A stretch of 64,000 bases of DNA, taken from contig NZ_FNGW01000011.1 in assembly GCF_900103615.1 (NCBI RefSeq), positions 1 through 64,000 of the forward strand. Direction: 5' to 3'. A model generated the notes under the pieces. That model did no database searches. It had not been told where the DNA came from and saw nothing but the letters and a program-made list of their open reading frames with translations. This DNA is from Romboutsia lituseburensis DSM 797 (GTDB lineage Bacteria; Bacillota; Clostridia; Peptostreptococcales; Peptostreptococcaceae). Of the stretch, positions 1-9,317 are shown piece after piece (within the stretch, counting starts at the first letter, position 1; the number at the start of each line of letters is the position of its first letter). The position numbers and the translations under genes are program-made.

Positions 1-97
1 TTTCTATAAATTAACCTACTGTTTAATTTTCAAAGTTCTTATCATTAACTCTTGCGAGTTTTTCTTTGTTTTTGCCCTTTTCTTAAGGACAAGTATA
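1..97 (-). ncRNA. rRNA operon 5' leader (16S gene lies outside the window)
   Basis: Read on the minus strand, this stretch follows an rRNA-type promoter. It contains a small hairpin with a GCAA tetraloop (47-60, arms AACTC/GAGTT), then TTTGAAAATTAAACAG (about 20-36), which resembles the boxA-type antitermination leader preceding 16S rRNA in Firmicutes. No mature rRNA is visible. The 16S gene is inferred to begin beyond position 1. Confidence 0.65.
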
Positions 98-126
98 ACT
101 ATACCATCTCATTTTTAAATCGTCAA
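98..126 (-). promoter_or_regulatory. strong sigma-A promoter of an rRNA operon
   Basis: On the minus strand, TTGACG (121-126) is followed by a 17-nt spacer and TATAGT (98-103). This is a near-consensus housekeeping promoter. It fires leftwards into the boxA-like leader, which is why I assign it to a ribosomal RNA operon. Confidence 0.75.
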
Positions 127-162
127 TAGTTTTTTTAAACTTTTTTTGTTTTTTTATAAATT

Positions 163-348
163 TTATTTTGCTATTTTAGTTTCATAAACATACTCATTAA
201 CCTTAACATTAGTTTTAGCAATATTTGTACGTTTTTTCTTGGTAGAAGATTTCATTATACACATAACATCTTTACAAAAAAATACCATTATATCCATTAT
301 AAGAAAAGTAATACAAATCAAACAAATCCAATTAATAACTTGTGACAT
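163..348 (-). CDS. small single-membrane-span protein, unknown function
   Basis: This 61-residue reading frame has one hydrophobic segment (about residues 5-26) followed by a basic, Lys-rich tail. The start is the ATG at 346-348 because GGGGG (357-361) sits 8 nt upstream; a longer frame would need a TTG start with no ribosome site. I recognise no family. It ends only about 40 nt before the -35 of the rRNA promoter, so read-through could enter the rRNA operon. It could be a chance frame in AT-rich DNA, but the well-placed ribosome site argues for translation. Confidence 0.42.
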   Translation of the reverse strand: MSQVINWICLICITFLIMDIMVFFCKDVMCIMKSSTKKKRTNIAKTNVKVNEYVYETKIAK

Positions 349-363
349 ATTACATACCCCCAA

Positions 364-608
364 TTTATATTTTTATATACCTTTCTTTATTTTAATGATA
401 CTTTCCTTTATAAAAATTATTCTATATATCTGCAATTTACTTTTTTTTATTATGTTTTTTATCAGTAATCCTATTACACTTCTAGTTTTCTTTAGTAATT
501 TTTAAAGTTTACTGTTAAAATCTTTGTTTTATTTGGTAACTGTTTTTATCGTATAATTACTATAATAAAATTTTCCCTACTTATTTTCTTCGTTTTTTAT
601 TATTTTAT
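364..608. other. non-coding AT-rich spacer
   Basis: This stretch separates the small membrane ORF from the lysS terminator. I see T-rich runs and no convincing gene, RNA or repeat. A promoter for the small ORF must lie here, but I cannot point to a good -35/-10 pair. Confidence 0.4.
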
Positions 609-612
609 ACAT

Positions 613-646
613 AAAAAAAGATATCTCTGTTCCAGAGATATCTTTT
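613..646 (-). terminator. intrinsic terminator of lysS
   Basis: A perfect 11-bp stem (AGATATCTCTG at 619-629 with its complement at 633-643) and 3-nt loop is followed on the minus strand by a T7 run (613-619). It ends the coaX-side dusB-greA-lysS transcription unit. Confidence 0.9.
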
Positions 647-651
647 ATCTA

Positions 652-2172
652 TTATTCTTCGTCTGAATTTTTTCCTAATGGTTTCATTGTTGGGAATAAT
701 ATAACGTCTCTTATAGATGGAGCATTAGTTAATAACATCATAACTCTATCTATACCTATTCCTAGACCACCTGTAGGAGGTAGACCTACTTCTAAAGCAT
801 TTATGAAGTCTTCATCCATGTCACAAGCTTCATCGTCTCCTAACTCTTTCTTTCTTAATTGATCCATAAATCTTCCTTTTTGATCTATTGGGTCATTAAG
901 TTCAGAGAAAGCATTAGCTAACTCCCATTTATTTGCAAAAGCTTCGAATCTATCAGTTCTTCTTGGATCCTCTACATTTCTCTTAGCAAGTGGTGATACT
1001 TCAACTGGATGATGTGTTATGAAAGTAGGTTGAATTAATTTATCTTCTCCGAATTCTTCGAAGAATGCATTTATAACCTCTCCTCTTCTCATTCCAGGAG
1101 TTAACTCTATTCCTTTTTCCTTAGCAACAGCTAAAGCTTCTTCATCTGTATTTATAGTAGAGAAATCTACACCTGTATATTCTTTTACACAGTCTTCCAT
1201 AGTCATTCTTCTCCATGGAGGAGTAAAGTCTATTTCAGTTCCTTGGTAGTTTATTTTCATGCTTCCTGTTGCAGCTTCAGCCATATGAGCAACAACATTT
1301 TCTGTTATTTCCATCATATCTGTATAATCTGCATAAGCTTGATATAATTCTATAGCAGTATATTCAGGATTATGCTTTATAGACATACCTTCATTTCTGA
1401 ACATTCTTCCCATTTCATATACTTTATCAAATCCACCTACTATAAGTCTCTTTAAGTATAATTCATTAGCTATTCTCATATACATAGGTATATCTAATGT
1501 ATTGTGGTGAGTCATGAATGGTCTAGCATTAGCTCCACCAGCTATAGTGTTTAATATTGGTGTTTCAACTTCTAAGAATCCTCTTTCATCTAAGTAAGAT
1601 CTTAAAGCTTTTAATGCTTTTGTTCTAGTCATAAATGCATCTTTTACTTCTGGGTTAACTATTAAGTCAACATATCTTTGTCTATATCTTAAATCTTGAT
1701 CTTTTAATCCATGATATTTTTCTGGTAATATTTGAAGAGATTTAGATAATAATACAACTTCATTAGCTTTTACAGATATCTCTTCTTTTTTAGTTTTGAA
1801 TACTTCACCTTCAACACCTATTATATCCCCTATATCATATGTAGAGAATACAGCGTATTCTTCTTCACCTATTCTATCTAATCTAACGTAGCATTGTATT
1901 CTACCTTCTTGATCTTGTATATCGATGAATCCAGCTTTTCCTTGGATTCTCTTGCTCATTATACGTCCTGCTATTTTAACTATTTTTCCTTCGAAGTTTT
2001 CGAAATCATCTTTTATTTCCATAGAATTACTAGTTCTATCATATCTACTAACTTTAAAAGGATCTCTTCCCATTTCTTGTAATTTAGCTAATTTGTCTCT
2101 TCTTACTTGAAGAACTTCACTAAGGTCTTCTTGTAATTGATCATTGCTAACATTTTGTTGATCATTATTCAT
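652..2172 (-). CDS. lysS: lysyl-tRNA synthetase, class II
   Basis: This enzyme charges tRNA-Lys with lysine in the cytoplasm. The 506-residue protein has an N-terminal OB-fold anticodon-binding domain (about residues 55-140) and a class II catalytic core. Motif 2 is visible as FRNEGM and motif 3 as [13 protein letters not shown] near the C-terminus. The start is the ATG of MNNDQQ, because the ribosome site GGGAGG lies inside a longer TTG-initiated frame. It follows greA by 24 nt, so the two are probably co-transcribed, and a strong terminator follows. The family assignment is secure. Confidence 0.97.
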   Translation of the reverse strand: MNNDQQNVSNDQLQEDLSEVLQVRRDKLAKLQEMGRDPFKVSRYDRTSNSMEIKDDFENFEGKIVKIAGRIMSKRIQGKAGFIDIQDQEGRIQCYVRLDRIGEEEYAVFSTYDIGDIIGVEGEVFKTKKEEISVKANEVVLLSKSLQILPEKYHGLKDQDLRYRQRYVDLIVNPEVKDAFMTRTKALKALRSYLDERGFLEVETPILNTIAGGANARPFMTHHNTLDIPMYMRIANELYLKRLIVGGFDKVYEMGRMFRNEGMSIKHNPEYTAIELYQAYADYTDMMEITENVVAHMAEAATGSMKINYQGTEIDFTPPWRRMTMEDCVKEYTGVDFSTINTDEEALAVAKEKGIELTPGMRRGEVINAFFEEFGEDKLIQPTFITHHPVEVSPLAKRNVEDPRRTDRFEAFANKWELANAFSELNDPIDQKGRFMDQLRKKELGDDEACDMDEDFINALEVGLPPTGGLGIGIDRVMMLLTNAPSIRDVILFPTMKPLGKNSDEE

Positions 2173-2196
2173 TTTCTTTCCTCCCAATTATAATAA

Positions 2197-2676
2197 TTAT
2201 CTTCTTATTTCTAATATCTTAAATTGTGCTACTCCATCTGGTACTTGTACTTCTACAACATCGCCTATAGTTCTTCCTAAAAGAGCTTTTCCTACTGGAG
2301 ATTCATTTGATATTCTTCCTTCATATGGATCTGCTTCTGCTGAACCTACTATTGTGTATTCAACTTCTTCATCGAATTCGACATCATTTACTTTAACGAT
2401 AGATCCTATTGTAACTACATTACTATCTATTTTGCTTTCATCTATGATAACAGCTTTTCTTATCATATTTTCTAGCTTCATTATTCTTTCTTCTACTTGA
2501 GCTTGCTCGTTCTTAGCTTCATCATACTCAGAGTTTTCAGATATATCTCCGAAAGATATAGCTACTTTTATTCTATCAGCTACTTCTCTTCTTCTTACAG
2601 TTTTTAGAAGTTCTACCTCTTCCTCTAACTTATCGTATCCTTCTTGAGTTAACAGTATTTCTTTCTTATCTTCCAT
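2197..2676 (-). CDS. greA: transcription elongation factor GreA
   Basis: GreA rescues backtracked RNA polymerase by stimulating cleavage of the 3' end of the transcript. The 159-residue protein shows the N-terminal coiled-coil with the acidic tip motif [13 protein letters not shown] (about residues 43-55) that enters the polymerase secondary channel. An FKBP-like C-terminal domain with SPVGKALLG follows. The length is typical of the family. It sits between dusB and lysS, an arrangement common in clostridia. A GAAA-loop hairpin (2704-2719, stem TTGGGA/TCCCAA) lies in the upstream spacer. Confidence 0.97.
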   Translation of the reverse strand: MEDKKEILLTQEGYDKLEEEVELLKTVRRREVADRIKVAISFGDISENSEYDEAKNEQAQVEERIMKLENMIRKAVIIDESKIDSNVVTIGSIVKVNDVEFDEEVEYTIVGSAEADPYEGRISNESPVGKALLGRTIGDVVEVQVPDGVAQFKILEIRR

Positions 2677-2778
2677 AACCCCTACAACTCCTTCACTATG
2701 TATTTGGGATTTCTCCCAATTTTATTTTAAAATTTTATATACTTGGTTTTAATTTATGCGCTATATTATAAGTTACTA

Positions 2779-3756
2779 TTATTCTAATGTCAAGCAGTCT
2801 TGCATGTACTCATTAAGCCTATTTACAACTTCTTGGTGACTTTCTATCTTATTAATTTCATCCCTTATTCTTGCTGAATTTCTAAGACCTTTTAAATACC
2901 AAGCTATATGTTTTCTCATTTCTCTTACCGCTATATATTCTCCATGTTCTTTAACTGCAAGATCTAAATGTTTTATAGCTGTATTTATTTTCTCCTCTAA
3001 TGCAGGCTCCGGTAATATTTCTCCTGTTTGCATATAATGATTAATTCTCTTAAATATCCAAGGATTTCCTTGCGCACCTCTACCTATCATTATAGCATCA
3101 CAATTGGTTTTGTCTAACATATTTCTAGCATCCTCTACACTAAAAACATCTCCATTTCCTATAACTGGTATACCTATATTATTCTTTATTTCTGCAATTA
3201 TATTCCAATCTGCTTTTCCTGAGTAGTATTGTTCCCTAGTTCTACCGTGTATAGCTAGCGCACTTATACCGCTCGCCTCTGCTATTTTCGCAATTTCAAC
3301 AGCATTTATACTATTATCATCCCATCCTTTTCTTATTTTTAAAGTTACAGGTTTTTTAGAATTTTTAACAACTGCTTTTAAAACTTCTTCTGCTAATTTA
3401 GGATTTTTCATTAAAGCTGAGCCATCTCCATTTTTTATAACCTTAGGCGCTGGACATCCCATATTTATATCTAATATTTCATTTGGATATTCATTCATTA
3501 TCTCAGCAGCTCTTCCCATAAAGTCTGGATCAGAACCAAATATTTGAACTGCAACTGGATGTTCTGCTTCTTCTATTTTTAACATTTTTTTAGTATTTTC
3601 ATCATCATAACATAATGCTTTAGCATTTATCATTTCAGTGTAAAGCATACCGCAATTTTGTTCTTTACATATCAGCCTAAAAGGAAGGTCTGTAACTCCT
3701 GCCATAGGAGATAAAAAAACTTTATTGTCTAATTCAAGATTACCTATTTTTATCAT
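2779..3756 (-). CDS. dusB: tRNA-dihydrouridine synthase, DusB type
   Basis: This flavoenzyme reduces uridines in the tRNA D-loop. The 325-residue TIM barrel carries the Dus signature around residues 95-105 (NMGCPAPKV) with the catalytic Cys. The FMN phosphate-binding motifs GNGDV and MIGRGAQGNPWIF follow. A perfect AGGAGG precedes the ATG. It lies immediately downstream of coaX but after a terminator, so it may have its own promoter. It probably leads the greA-lysS unit. Confidence 0.95.
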   Translation of the reverse strand: MIKIGNLELDNKVFLSPMAGVTDLPFRLICKEQNCGMLYTEMINAKALCYDDENTKKMLKIEEAEHPVAVQIFGSDPDFMGRAAEIMNEYPNEILDINMGCPAPKVIKNGDGSALMKNPKLAEEVLKAVVKNSKKPVTLKIRKGWDDNSINAVEIAKIAEASGISALAIHGRTREQYYSGKADWNIIAEIKNNIGIPVIGNGDVFSVEDARNMLDKTNCDAIMIGRGAQGNPWIFKRINHYMQTGEILPEPALEEKINTAIKHLDLAVKEHGEYIAVREMRKHIAWYLKGLRNSARIRDEINKIESHQEVVNRLNEYMQDCLTLE

Positions 3757-3817
3757 TTGTGTCCTCCTAATAATGTTAATTTTTATTATATATATCCATA
3801 AGTTTACCTATTATCAC

Positions 3818-3848
3818 AAAAAAGGAACTGGGTATATAACCCAATTCC
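3818..3848 (-). terminator. intrinsic terminator of coaX
   Basis: Arms GGAA-TGGGT (3824-3833) and ACCCA-TTCC (3839-3848) pair with one internal mismatch. On the minus strand a T6 run (3818-3823) follows. It lies directly after the coaX stop and before dusB, so it partly separates the two. Confidence 0.75.
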
Positions 3849-3855
3849 CTTACTG

Positions 3856-4626
3856 CTATTCTCTATTTTTATCGTGTATTAACTTTAATCCTTCTAATGT
3901 TAAGAATCTATCTACACTATCTATGCTATCTGTTTCTGATGCTATTAACGTAGATAACCCACCAGTAGCAATTACTTTTATATCATCATAGTTTAGTTCT
4001 TTTTTCATCATATCTATTATTTTGTCAACTAAACCAACATATCCATATATTATTCCAGCCTGCATAGCTGACACTGTACTTTTACATACTGTTGAACCTG
4101 GCTTTGCTAGTTCAACTCTAGGAAGTTTAGATGCTCTTTGGAATAAAGCTTCACTAGATATTTTTATACCTGGAGCTATTGTTCCTCCTAAGTATTCTCC
4201 TTTATCTGATATTGCACAGAATGTAGTAGCTGTTCCAAAATCAACTATAATTAGTGGATAACCATACTTTTCTATCCCTGCAACAGCATTTACTATTCTA
4301 TCTGCTCCAACTTGCTTTGGATTATCATATTTTATGTTAAGTCCTGTTTTAATACCAGGTCCAACAACCTTAGGTTGTTTATTACAATATTTTATACAGA
4401 AGTTTTCTAGTGAATGCATTACATTCGGAACTACAGAAGATATTATAACATCATCTATAGCCTTCATATCTATATTCTCGTATTGGAATAAATTATTTAT
4501 AAGTATACCATACTCGTCTGATGTCTTATCCTTATCAGTGTTTATTCTCCAATATTTTATTAACTCATTATTTTTATATATACCTAACACCATATTGGTA
4601 TTTCCAACGTCAAATACTAAAAGCAT
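3856..4626 (-). CDS. coaX: type III pantothenate kinase
   Basis: This enzyme phosphorylates pantothenate in the first step of CoA biosynthesis. The 256-residue ASKHA-fold protein has the phosphate-binding motif DVGNTN at residues 6-11. It also has GADRI (about 107-111) and DFGTATTF (about 129-136), which contains the conserved acidic residue. Length and motifs match CoaX rather than the type I or II kinases. The start follows AAGGAAGG. It lies 17 nt after the ECF transporter component, which suggests coupled vitamin uptake and phosphorylation. Confidence 0.96.
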   Translation of the reverse strand: MLLVFDVGNTNMVLGIYKNNELIKYWRINTDKDKTSDEYGILINNLFQYENIDMKAIDDVIISSVVPNVMHSLENFCIKYCNKQPKVVGPGIKTGLNIKYDNPKQVGADRIVNAVAGIEKYGYPLIIVDFGTATTFCAISDKGEYLGGTIAPGIKISSEALFQRASKLPRVELAKPGSTVCKSTVSAMQAGIIYGYVGLVDKIIDMMKKELNYDDIKVIATGGLSTLIASETDSIDSVDRFLTLEGLKLIHDKNRE

Positions 4627-4643
4627 ATATTTTAACCTTCCTT

Positions 4644-5282
4644 CTATTTTTTCCTTTTCTTGAGTACAACTGCAACAGCAGATACAAGAAATCCTCCAAC
4701 AACCGCTTCTGGAATTCCATTTGTAGTTGCTATTGTTAATATAAGGGTCTTAGCTGCAGAAGCACTCTCTCCTAGAGCTTTTGCATATCTTTCTCCATAC
4801 AATATGTATATCATTCCTAAGACACCTATTGTATTAACTAAGGAACCTATTAACCCAGATAACCATCCAGATAAACATACACTCTTAGTTAATTTTACAA
4901 CTAATTGATAAACATAATAGGCCACAATACCTATTAATACTCTCGGAATTATAGACACTAATGGATTTATAAATGCAAACGAAGTTATAGTAGGCATTGT
5001 TAATGCTCTAAGCATACTCGTTAACCCAAATATAAAACCAACTGCCATTCCAACTACAGGCCCCTCAACTATAGCTCCTATTATTACAGGAATATGCATT
5101 ATAGTTGCATTAGTAGGTCCTATAGGAATATACCCTATCCCAGGTACCATAGATAACATAATAGAAATAGAAGATAATACTGCTATTACTGTCATCCTTC
5201 TTACATTTAGTTTCTTTCTAGCTTGTGGTTGGACCATCGTCATATCTGACGCCTCAACTTTTGATGATTTTGAATTCATCAT
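4644..5282 (-). CDS. ECF transporter substrate-binding (S) component, probably for pantothenate
   Basis: S components bind a vitamin in the membrane and work with a shared energising module (EcfA, EcfA', EcfT) that is not in this window. The 212-residue protein has about six hydrophobic segments, beginning at residue 28 after a basic N-terminus, and ends in KKRKK. The start is the ATG at 5280-5282, since GGAGGTG lies inside the longer GTG-started frame. Its immediate downstream partner is pantothenate kinase, so pantothenate is the inferred substrate (PanT-like). Folate or another vitamin is not excluded. A possible pseudoknot lies just before its ribosome site. Confidence 0.8.
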   Translation of the reverse strand: MMNSKSSKVEASDMTMVQPQARKKLNVRRMTVIAVLSSISIMLSMVPGIGYIPIGPTNATIMHIPVIIGAIVEGPVVGMAVGFIFGLTSMLRALTMPTITSFAFINPLVSIIPRVLIGIVAYYVYQLVVKLTKSVCLSGWLSGLIGSLVNTIGVLGMIYILYGERYAKALGESASAAKTLILTIATTNGIPEAVVGGFLVSAVAVVLKKRKK

Positions 5283-5300
5283 AAAAAGATACACCTCCGT

Positions 5301-5330
5301 TCCAGCTCATAAAAGATGCCGGACTTTTAA
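5301..5330 (-). promoter_or_regulatory. possible H-type pseudoknot before the ECF S-component ribosome site
   Basis: On the minus strand, AAAAG can pair with CTTTT, enclosing TCCGGC. TCCGGC can in turn pair with GCTGGA (5301-5306 on the plus strand reads TCCAGC), which sits 3 nt before GGAGG. The two helices form a compact pseudoknot topology touching the ribosome-binding site. The upper helix is only A-U/G-C 5 bp and the lower contains a G-U pair, so this is a proposal only. Confidence 0.3.
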
Positions 5331-5445
5331 TTTAGAATTTGAATTGCTTTGATTTTTCTTGTTAAAGTCAGCCACTAAATTTACAGTAGTTGCCTGCTAT
5401 AACAAAAACAATTTTATCAATAGCAAATGACATTGTCAACAATTC

Positions 5446-6405
5446 TTATTCACAGATTATATCTTTGTATGCAGGTATATTTTTTACAGAATTAGCATTT
5501 TTTATAGCATTTATTACACTCTTCTCTACAACTTCTGTAGCTATCGAGCTTAATAAAGTCATATCTGTCTCTATTTCACCTGTTGCCATAGTAAATATAG
5601 TGTCACCATCGTGCGGTGTATGTATAGGAAATATAGTTTTTGCATATCCATTATGAGCCACTTGAGAAACTTTTTTACACTCAGCTTTAGTAAGTTTAGC
5701 ATTAGTAGCTACTATCCCTATAGTAGTATTATCTATATTAAAGCCACCTTTAGTAACACCATTTTTCATAATTTCATATGTATTTAATACTTTAGTTTTA
5801 GAATCATCTAATACACCAGCTATTATTTTTCCATTTTCATATACATCTCCTAGAGCATTAACTGCTATAAGGGCAGAAACCACGAGTCCATTAGGTAATT
5901 TTACTGAGTAACTCCCTATACCACCCTTCATAGCATATTGAGGCCCTCTTATTTTACCTACCGTAGCACCACAACCTGCTCCATAATTACCTTGTTTTAG
6001 TTCTGTATTATTGGCTAATTCACATGCTTTATAACCCATCTCTATATTAGGTCTACATTTTGGATCTCCAACTACTAAATCAAATAAAACTGCTCCTACT
6101 ACTATGGGAACTTTTGTTACTCCTACATCAAATCCTATGTTTTTTTCCTCTAAGTACTTGCTTACACCACAAGTAGATTCTAATCCAAATGCAGATCCAC
6201 CAGATAACACAACTGCATGCACTTTTTGAATCATATTTATAGGATCTAACAAATCAGTTTCCCTAGTACCTGGTGCTGCACCTCTTACATCTACTCCACA
6301 TACAGCACCTTCTTCACAAATTACAACTGTACAACCTGTAAGACCTTCTAAATCTTCTACTTGACCTACTTTTAGACCTTTTACGTCTAATATGTTATTA
6401 TACAT
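5446..6405 (-). CDS. P1/DmpA-family aminopeptidase (peptidase family S58)
   Basis: Family members are self-cleaving N-terminal nucleophile amidases that release N-terminal residues or beta-amino acids from short peptides. The 319-residue protein has SGGSAFGLES (about 69-78), GAGCGATVGK (about 143-152) and the autocleavage region NTTIGIVATNA (about 226-236). In the family the new N-terminal Ser/Thr there is the nucleophile. The substrate is unknown. Its start codon overlaps the birA stop by 8 nt, so the genes are translationally coupled. Confidence 0.88.
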   Translation of the reverse strand: MYNNILDVKGLKVGQVEDLEGLTGCTVVICEEGAVCGVDVRGAAPGTRETDLLDPINMIQKVHAVVLSGGSAFGLESTCGVSKYLEEKNIGFDVGVTKVPIVVGAVLFDLVVGDPKCRPNIEMGYKACELANNTELKQGNYGAGCGATVGKIRGPQYAMKGGIGSYSVKLPNGLVVSALIAVNALGDVYENGKIIAGVLDDSKTKVLNTYEIMKNGVTKGGFNIDNTTIGIVATNAKLTKAECKKVSQVAHNGYAKTIFPIHTPHDGDTIFTMATGEIETDMTLLSSIATEVVEKSVINAIKNANSVKNIPAYKDIICE

Positions 6406-7375
6406 AACCTTTAACTCCCCTTATAGAAACTTCTCCTGACATTATTTCTCTTGTTTTATCCGAGTTGTCTTTTATAACTAAATTACCTTGATCATTTATA
6501 TCAATACATTTAACTAATTCTTTTGAATCACCTTGGAGTATATATATTTCCTTACCTATTATAGCTGAATATTCTCTACAAATTTTTAAAGTACTTTCTT
6601 TCAAACCTTTATTTATATAATCTAAGTATAGTCTTTCAAATTCCACTATTATACTTCTAACTATATCAACTCTAGATATTCGATAATTTTCTTTATATAA
6701 AGATGTGGCAATTTCCGATATTTCCTGGGAAAACTCCATAGTTTTTACATTTATACCAATCCCCAACACAATATAATTTATTCTTTCAATTTCAGCTGAT
6801 AATTCAGTTAATATTCCTGCTACTTTTTTATTGTTTATAATTATATCATTAGGCCATTTTATCTGACTATTTACACCTAACTTGTTTAATGCACTAACTA
6901 TACTTGCACCAGCTATTAATGTTATAAATGGTGCTTTATACGGTGATATGTTAGGTTTTAATATAGCACTCATCCATATACCTTCTGATATTTTTGAATG
7001 CCACTGTCTACCTAATCTTCCTTTTCCTTTAGTTTGCTCTTCACTTATTATAATAGTTCCATCCAAAGATTCACTAGCTATACTTTTAGCATAATCATTT
7101 GTAGAACAGATAGTATCAAAATGTTCTATTTTTCTTCCCATAAAATTAGTATCTAGCTCATGGCAAATATTATTATATGTTAATAGGTCATCAGGTTTTT
7201 TTACTAGTTTATATCCTTTTTTATTAACAGATTCAATATTATAACCTTGTTCTTTTAAAACTTTTATATGTTTCCATACTGCAGCTCTAGATATACCTAA
7301 TTGCTTGGATAATTCCTCGCCTGAAATAAATTCATCTTGATTATTTAATATAGTTTCAATTATTTTTTCTCTCAT
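6398..7375 (-). CDS. birA: bifunctional biotin operon repressor / biotin-protein ligase
   Basis: BirA makes biotinyl-AMP and transfers biotin to carboxylases; the adenylate-bound form also represses transcription. The 325-residue protein has an N-terminal winged helix (about 1-60, helix SRAAVWKHIKVLKEQ). The ligase domain carries the adenylate-binding motif KGKGRLGRQW (about 114-123), KWPNDI and KVAGILTE. A C-terminal SH3-like domain follows. The two-domain form means it can regulate as well as ligate. It precedes and overlaps the DmpA-type peptidase gene. Confidence 0.95.
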   Translation of the reverse strand: MREKIIETILNNQDEFISGEELSKQLGISRAAVWKHIKVLKEQGYNIESVNKKGYKLVKKPDDLLTYNNICHELDTNFMGRKIEHFDTICSTNDYAKSIASESLDGTIIISEEQTKGKGRLGRQWHSKISEGIWMSAILKPNISPYKAPFITLIAGASIVSALNKLGVNSQIKWPNDIIINNKKVAGILTELSAEIERINYIVLGIGINVKTMEFSQEISEIATSLYKENYRISRVDIVRSIIVEFERLYLDYINKGLKESTLKICREYSAIIGKEIYILQGDSKELVKCIDINDQGNLVIKDNSDKTREIMSGEVSIRGVKGYV

Positions 7376-7480
7376 ATTACACCTCTATCTAATGTAATTT
7401 GTACATCTAATAAGTAATTATACCTTAAGAATAATTATTTTATAGCTAAATTTCAAAATATTTCCTTACGTTTACTAAAT

Positions 7481-7524
7481 AAAAAACCTCACTATATTTA
7501 ATCCATTTAAAATATAGTGAGGTT
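7481..7524 (-). terminator. intrinsic terminator of the methylmalonyl-CoA operon
   Basis: A 15-bp perfect stem (arms 7485-7499 and 7510-7524, AACCTCACTATATTT and complement) is followed on the minus strand by a T-run. It lies 6 nt after the epimerase stop. Confidence 0.92.
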
Positions 7525-7529
7525 TAATT

Positions 7530-7937
7530 TTATCTCTCAGTTAATTCAATTAACGTTCCATATGTTCCCTTAGGGTGACAGAATGCTATTTTAGCTCCTC
7601 CTGCTCCGTATCTAAATGTGTTATCTAGCATTATATAACCTTTATCTTTAAATTCTTGGATAGCACTTTCTATACTGTCCACATTTAATGCTATATGTTG
7701 TATGCCTCCTCTTCCAGAATTTTTTTGAATATATTTATAAATTGCACTATTTTCATCTGTTCCCTCTAGCAATTCTATTTCTGTATCTCCTACCGGTAAA
7801 AATGCTACATTAACTTTTTGTTCAACTACAGTTTCTTTTCCTTCACATTTAATTCCTAATATATCTTCATAAAATTTTATAGCATCATCTAAATTAGGTA
7901 CAGCTATACCTATATGATCAACTCTTTTTATATTCAT
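7530..7937 (-). CDS. mce: methylmalonyl-CoA epimerase
   Basis: This enzyme interconverts the (R) and (S) forms of methylmalonyl-CoA so the mutase can act. The 135-residue protein is a vicinal-oxygen-chelate fold made of two beta-alpha-beta modules. It starts with the family motif VDHIGIAVPNL (His8 is a metal ligand) and contains GGIQHIALNV with the second His and LIELTER with the terminal Glu ligand. It is the last gene of the mutase cluster, 19 nt after meaB, which fixes its function well. Confidence 0.94.
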   Translation of the reverse strand: MNIKRVDHIGIAVPNLDDAIKFYEDILGIKCEGKETVVEQKVNVAFLPVGDTEIELLEGTDENSAIYKYIQKNSGRGGIQHIALNVDSIESAIQEFKDKGYIMLDNTFRYGAGGAKIAFCHPKGTYGTLIELTER

Positions 7938-7956
7938 AATAATTCTCCCATTATTT

Positions 7957-8892
7957 TCACTTTTTTAATGACTGTATAACATCTTCAGCCATAGTATATA
8001 TATCTAACGTTGAGCCTTCTGTTTGTTGTATTTTTTCTTGTATGTTAATTTGTTTATATACTTTATTTAACATTTCTTCTAATTTTATATGAACAAAATC
8101 ATCCATTTCTTTATAATCTCTCATAGCTTTTTTATTCATAAGCTTATTTGTATTTTCTAAAAATAATTTATGAGATTTTATATTATCTATAGCTTCATTT
8201 ATTCCTTCACCCTTATTTGATATAGCTAAACTAACTTTAGGTCTAAATTCCCAATCATTTTTAAAACTTAACATATTTTCTATTTCTGTTTTAGTTTTAG
8301 ATACACCATCTTTGTCTGCTTTATTTATTACAAATATGTCTGCAATTTCCATTATTCCTGCTTTAATAGCCTGTATATCATCTCCCATACCTGGCATTAA
8401 AACAATAGCAACAGTGTCAGATATATTAACTATATCTACTTCTGATTGACCCACACCTACTGTTTCTATAAATATATAATCACATCCATAAGCTTCTAGT
8501 ACTTTTATTACAGATAATATAGAGTTTGTAGTTCCACCTAAGCTACCTCTAGACCCCATAGATCTAATAAACACTTTATTGTTAGAAGTTAATTCAGTCA
8601 TTCTTATTCGATCTCCTAATATAGCTCCCTTTGTAAAATGACTTGTTGGATCAATAGCTATGATACCTATGCTATATCCATCTTTAATCATTTCTTTAAC
8701 AACTTCTTTTGTAAATGTAGATTTTCCTACACCAGGAGGTCCTGTTATACCAACTATATATGAATTACCTGTATACGGTAATATTTCTTTTAACAATCTT
8801 TCATACCCTTTACTTCTATTTTCTACTATACTTATTGCCCTGGCACAATCTTTCTTACTCCCCTGAAGTAAATTTTTTATTAATTTATCCAT
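7957..8892 (-). CDS. meaB: MeaB/ArgK-type GTPase chaperone of the B12 mutase
   Basis: MeaB proteins gate loading of adenosylcobalamin and protect methylmalonyl-CoA mutase from inactivation. The 311-residue G3E-family GTPase shows a P-loop GITGPPGVGKST (about 49-60), ETVGVGQSEVDI (switch region, about 144-155) and NKAD (guanine specificity). It lies between the mutase small subunit (9 nt upstream) and the epimerase, consistent with a dedicated chaperone. The ribosome site is weak, suggesting translational coupling to the upstream gene. Confidence 0.95.
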   Translation of the reverse strand: MDKLIKNLLQGSKKDCARAISIVENRSKGYERLLKEILPYTGNSYIVGITGPPGVGKSTFTKEVVKEMIKDGYSIGIIAIDPTSHFTKGAILGDRIRMTELTSNNKVFIRSMGSRGSLGGTTNSILSVIKVLEAYGCDYIFIETVGVGQSEVDIVNISDTVAIVLMPGMGDDIQAIKAGIMEIADIFVINKADKDGVSKTKTEIENMLSFKNDWEFRPKVSLAISNKGEGINEAIDNIKSHKLFLENTNKLMNKKAMRDYKEMDDFVHIKLEEMLNKVYKQINIQEKIQQTEGSTLDIYTMAEDVIQSLKK

Positions 8893-8901
8893 AAATTAAA
8901 A

Positions 8902-9303
8902 TTACAGGCTTCTTTTCAAATTATTTTTTATGAATTTTATTGTTTCTTCTGTTGTTGTACCAGGAGTAAATACTACTGATATACCCTTTTCTATTAAGTT
9001 CGGTATATCTTCTTCAGGTATTATTCCACCTGCTAATACTAATATATCATCATATATTTCTTCTTTTTTCATTAAATCTACTACAGCAGGTAGTAAGTGA
9101 TTGTGCGCTCCAGATAATATACTCATAGCGACTACATCCACATCTTCTTGTATAGCAATTTGAACTATATTTTCAGGTGTCTGTCTTAATCCTGAATATA
9201 TCACTTCCATTCCAGCATCCCTTAATGCCCTTGCAATTACTTTAGCCCCTCTGTCATGTCCATCTAAACCTGGTTTTGCTACTAATACTCTTATAGGTCT
9301 CAT
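8902..9303 (-). CDS. mcmB: methylmalonyl-CoA mutase small subunit (B12-binding)
   Basis: This 133-residue Rossmann-like domain binds adenosylcobalamin base-off/His-on. The cobalt-ligating motif DGHDRG appears at residues 14-19. SILSGAH and LAGG further on match the family's nucleotide-tail loop. It is a free-standing B12 domain that complements the 556-residue catalytic chain, a split architecture known in archaea and some clostridia. The ribosome site is an unusual AGGGGGG. The gap to the large subunit is 14 nt. Confidence 0.94.
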   Translation of the reverse strand: MRPIRVLVAKPGLDGHDRGAKVIARALRDAGMEVIYSGLRQTPENIVQIAIQEDVDVVAMSILSGAHNHLLPAVVDLMKKEEIYDDILVLAGGIIPEEDIPNLIEKGISVVFTPGTTTEETIKFIKNNLKRSL

Positions 9304-9317
9304 TATTCTATTCCCCC

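Noticed and set aside
239-505. 88-residue plus-strand frame opposite the small membrane ORF
   Set aside because: It has no plausible ribosome site, its composition is T-rich Phe/Ile/Leu as expected from AT-rich DNA, and it overlaps the better supported minus-strand ORF.
2704-2719. TTGGGA-GAAA-TCCCAA hairpin before greA as a terminator
   Set aside because: No T-run follows on either strand and it lies in the leader of greA. It is only a small stable hairpin.
4334-4663. Long plus-strand reading frames opposite coaX and similar genes
   Set aside because: They are antisense shadows of well-supported genes, with low-complexity composition and no ribosome sites.
5373-5400. Inverted repeat near CAGCCACTA...TAGTTGCCTG as a known riboswitch
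   Set aside because: The stem has mismatches and no conserved core of the FMN, TPP, cobalamin, THF or preQ1 classes can be recognised.
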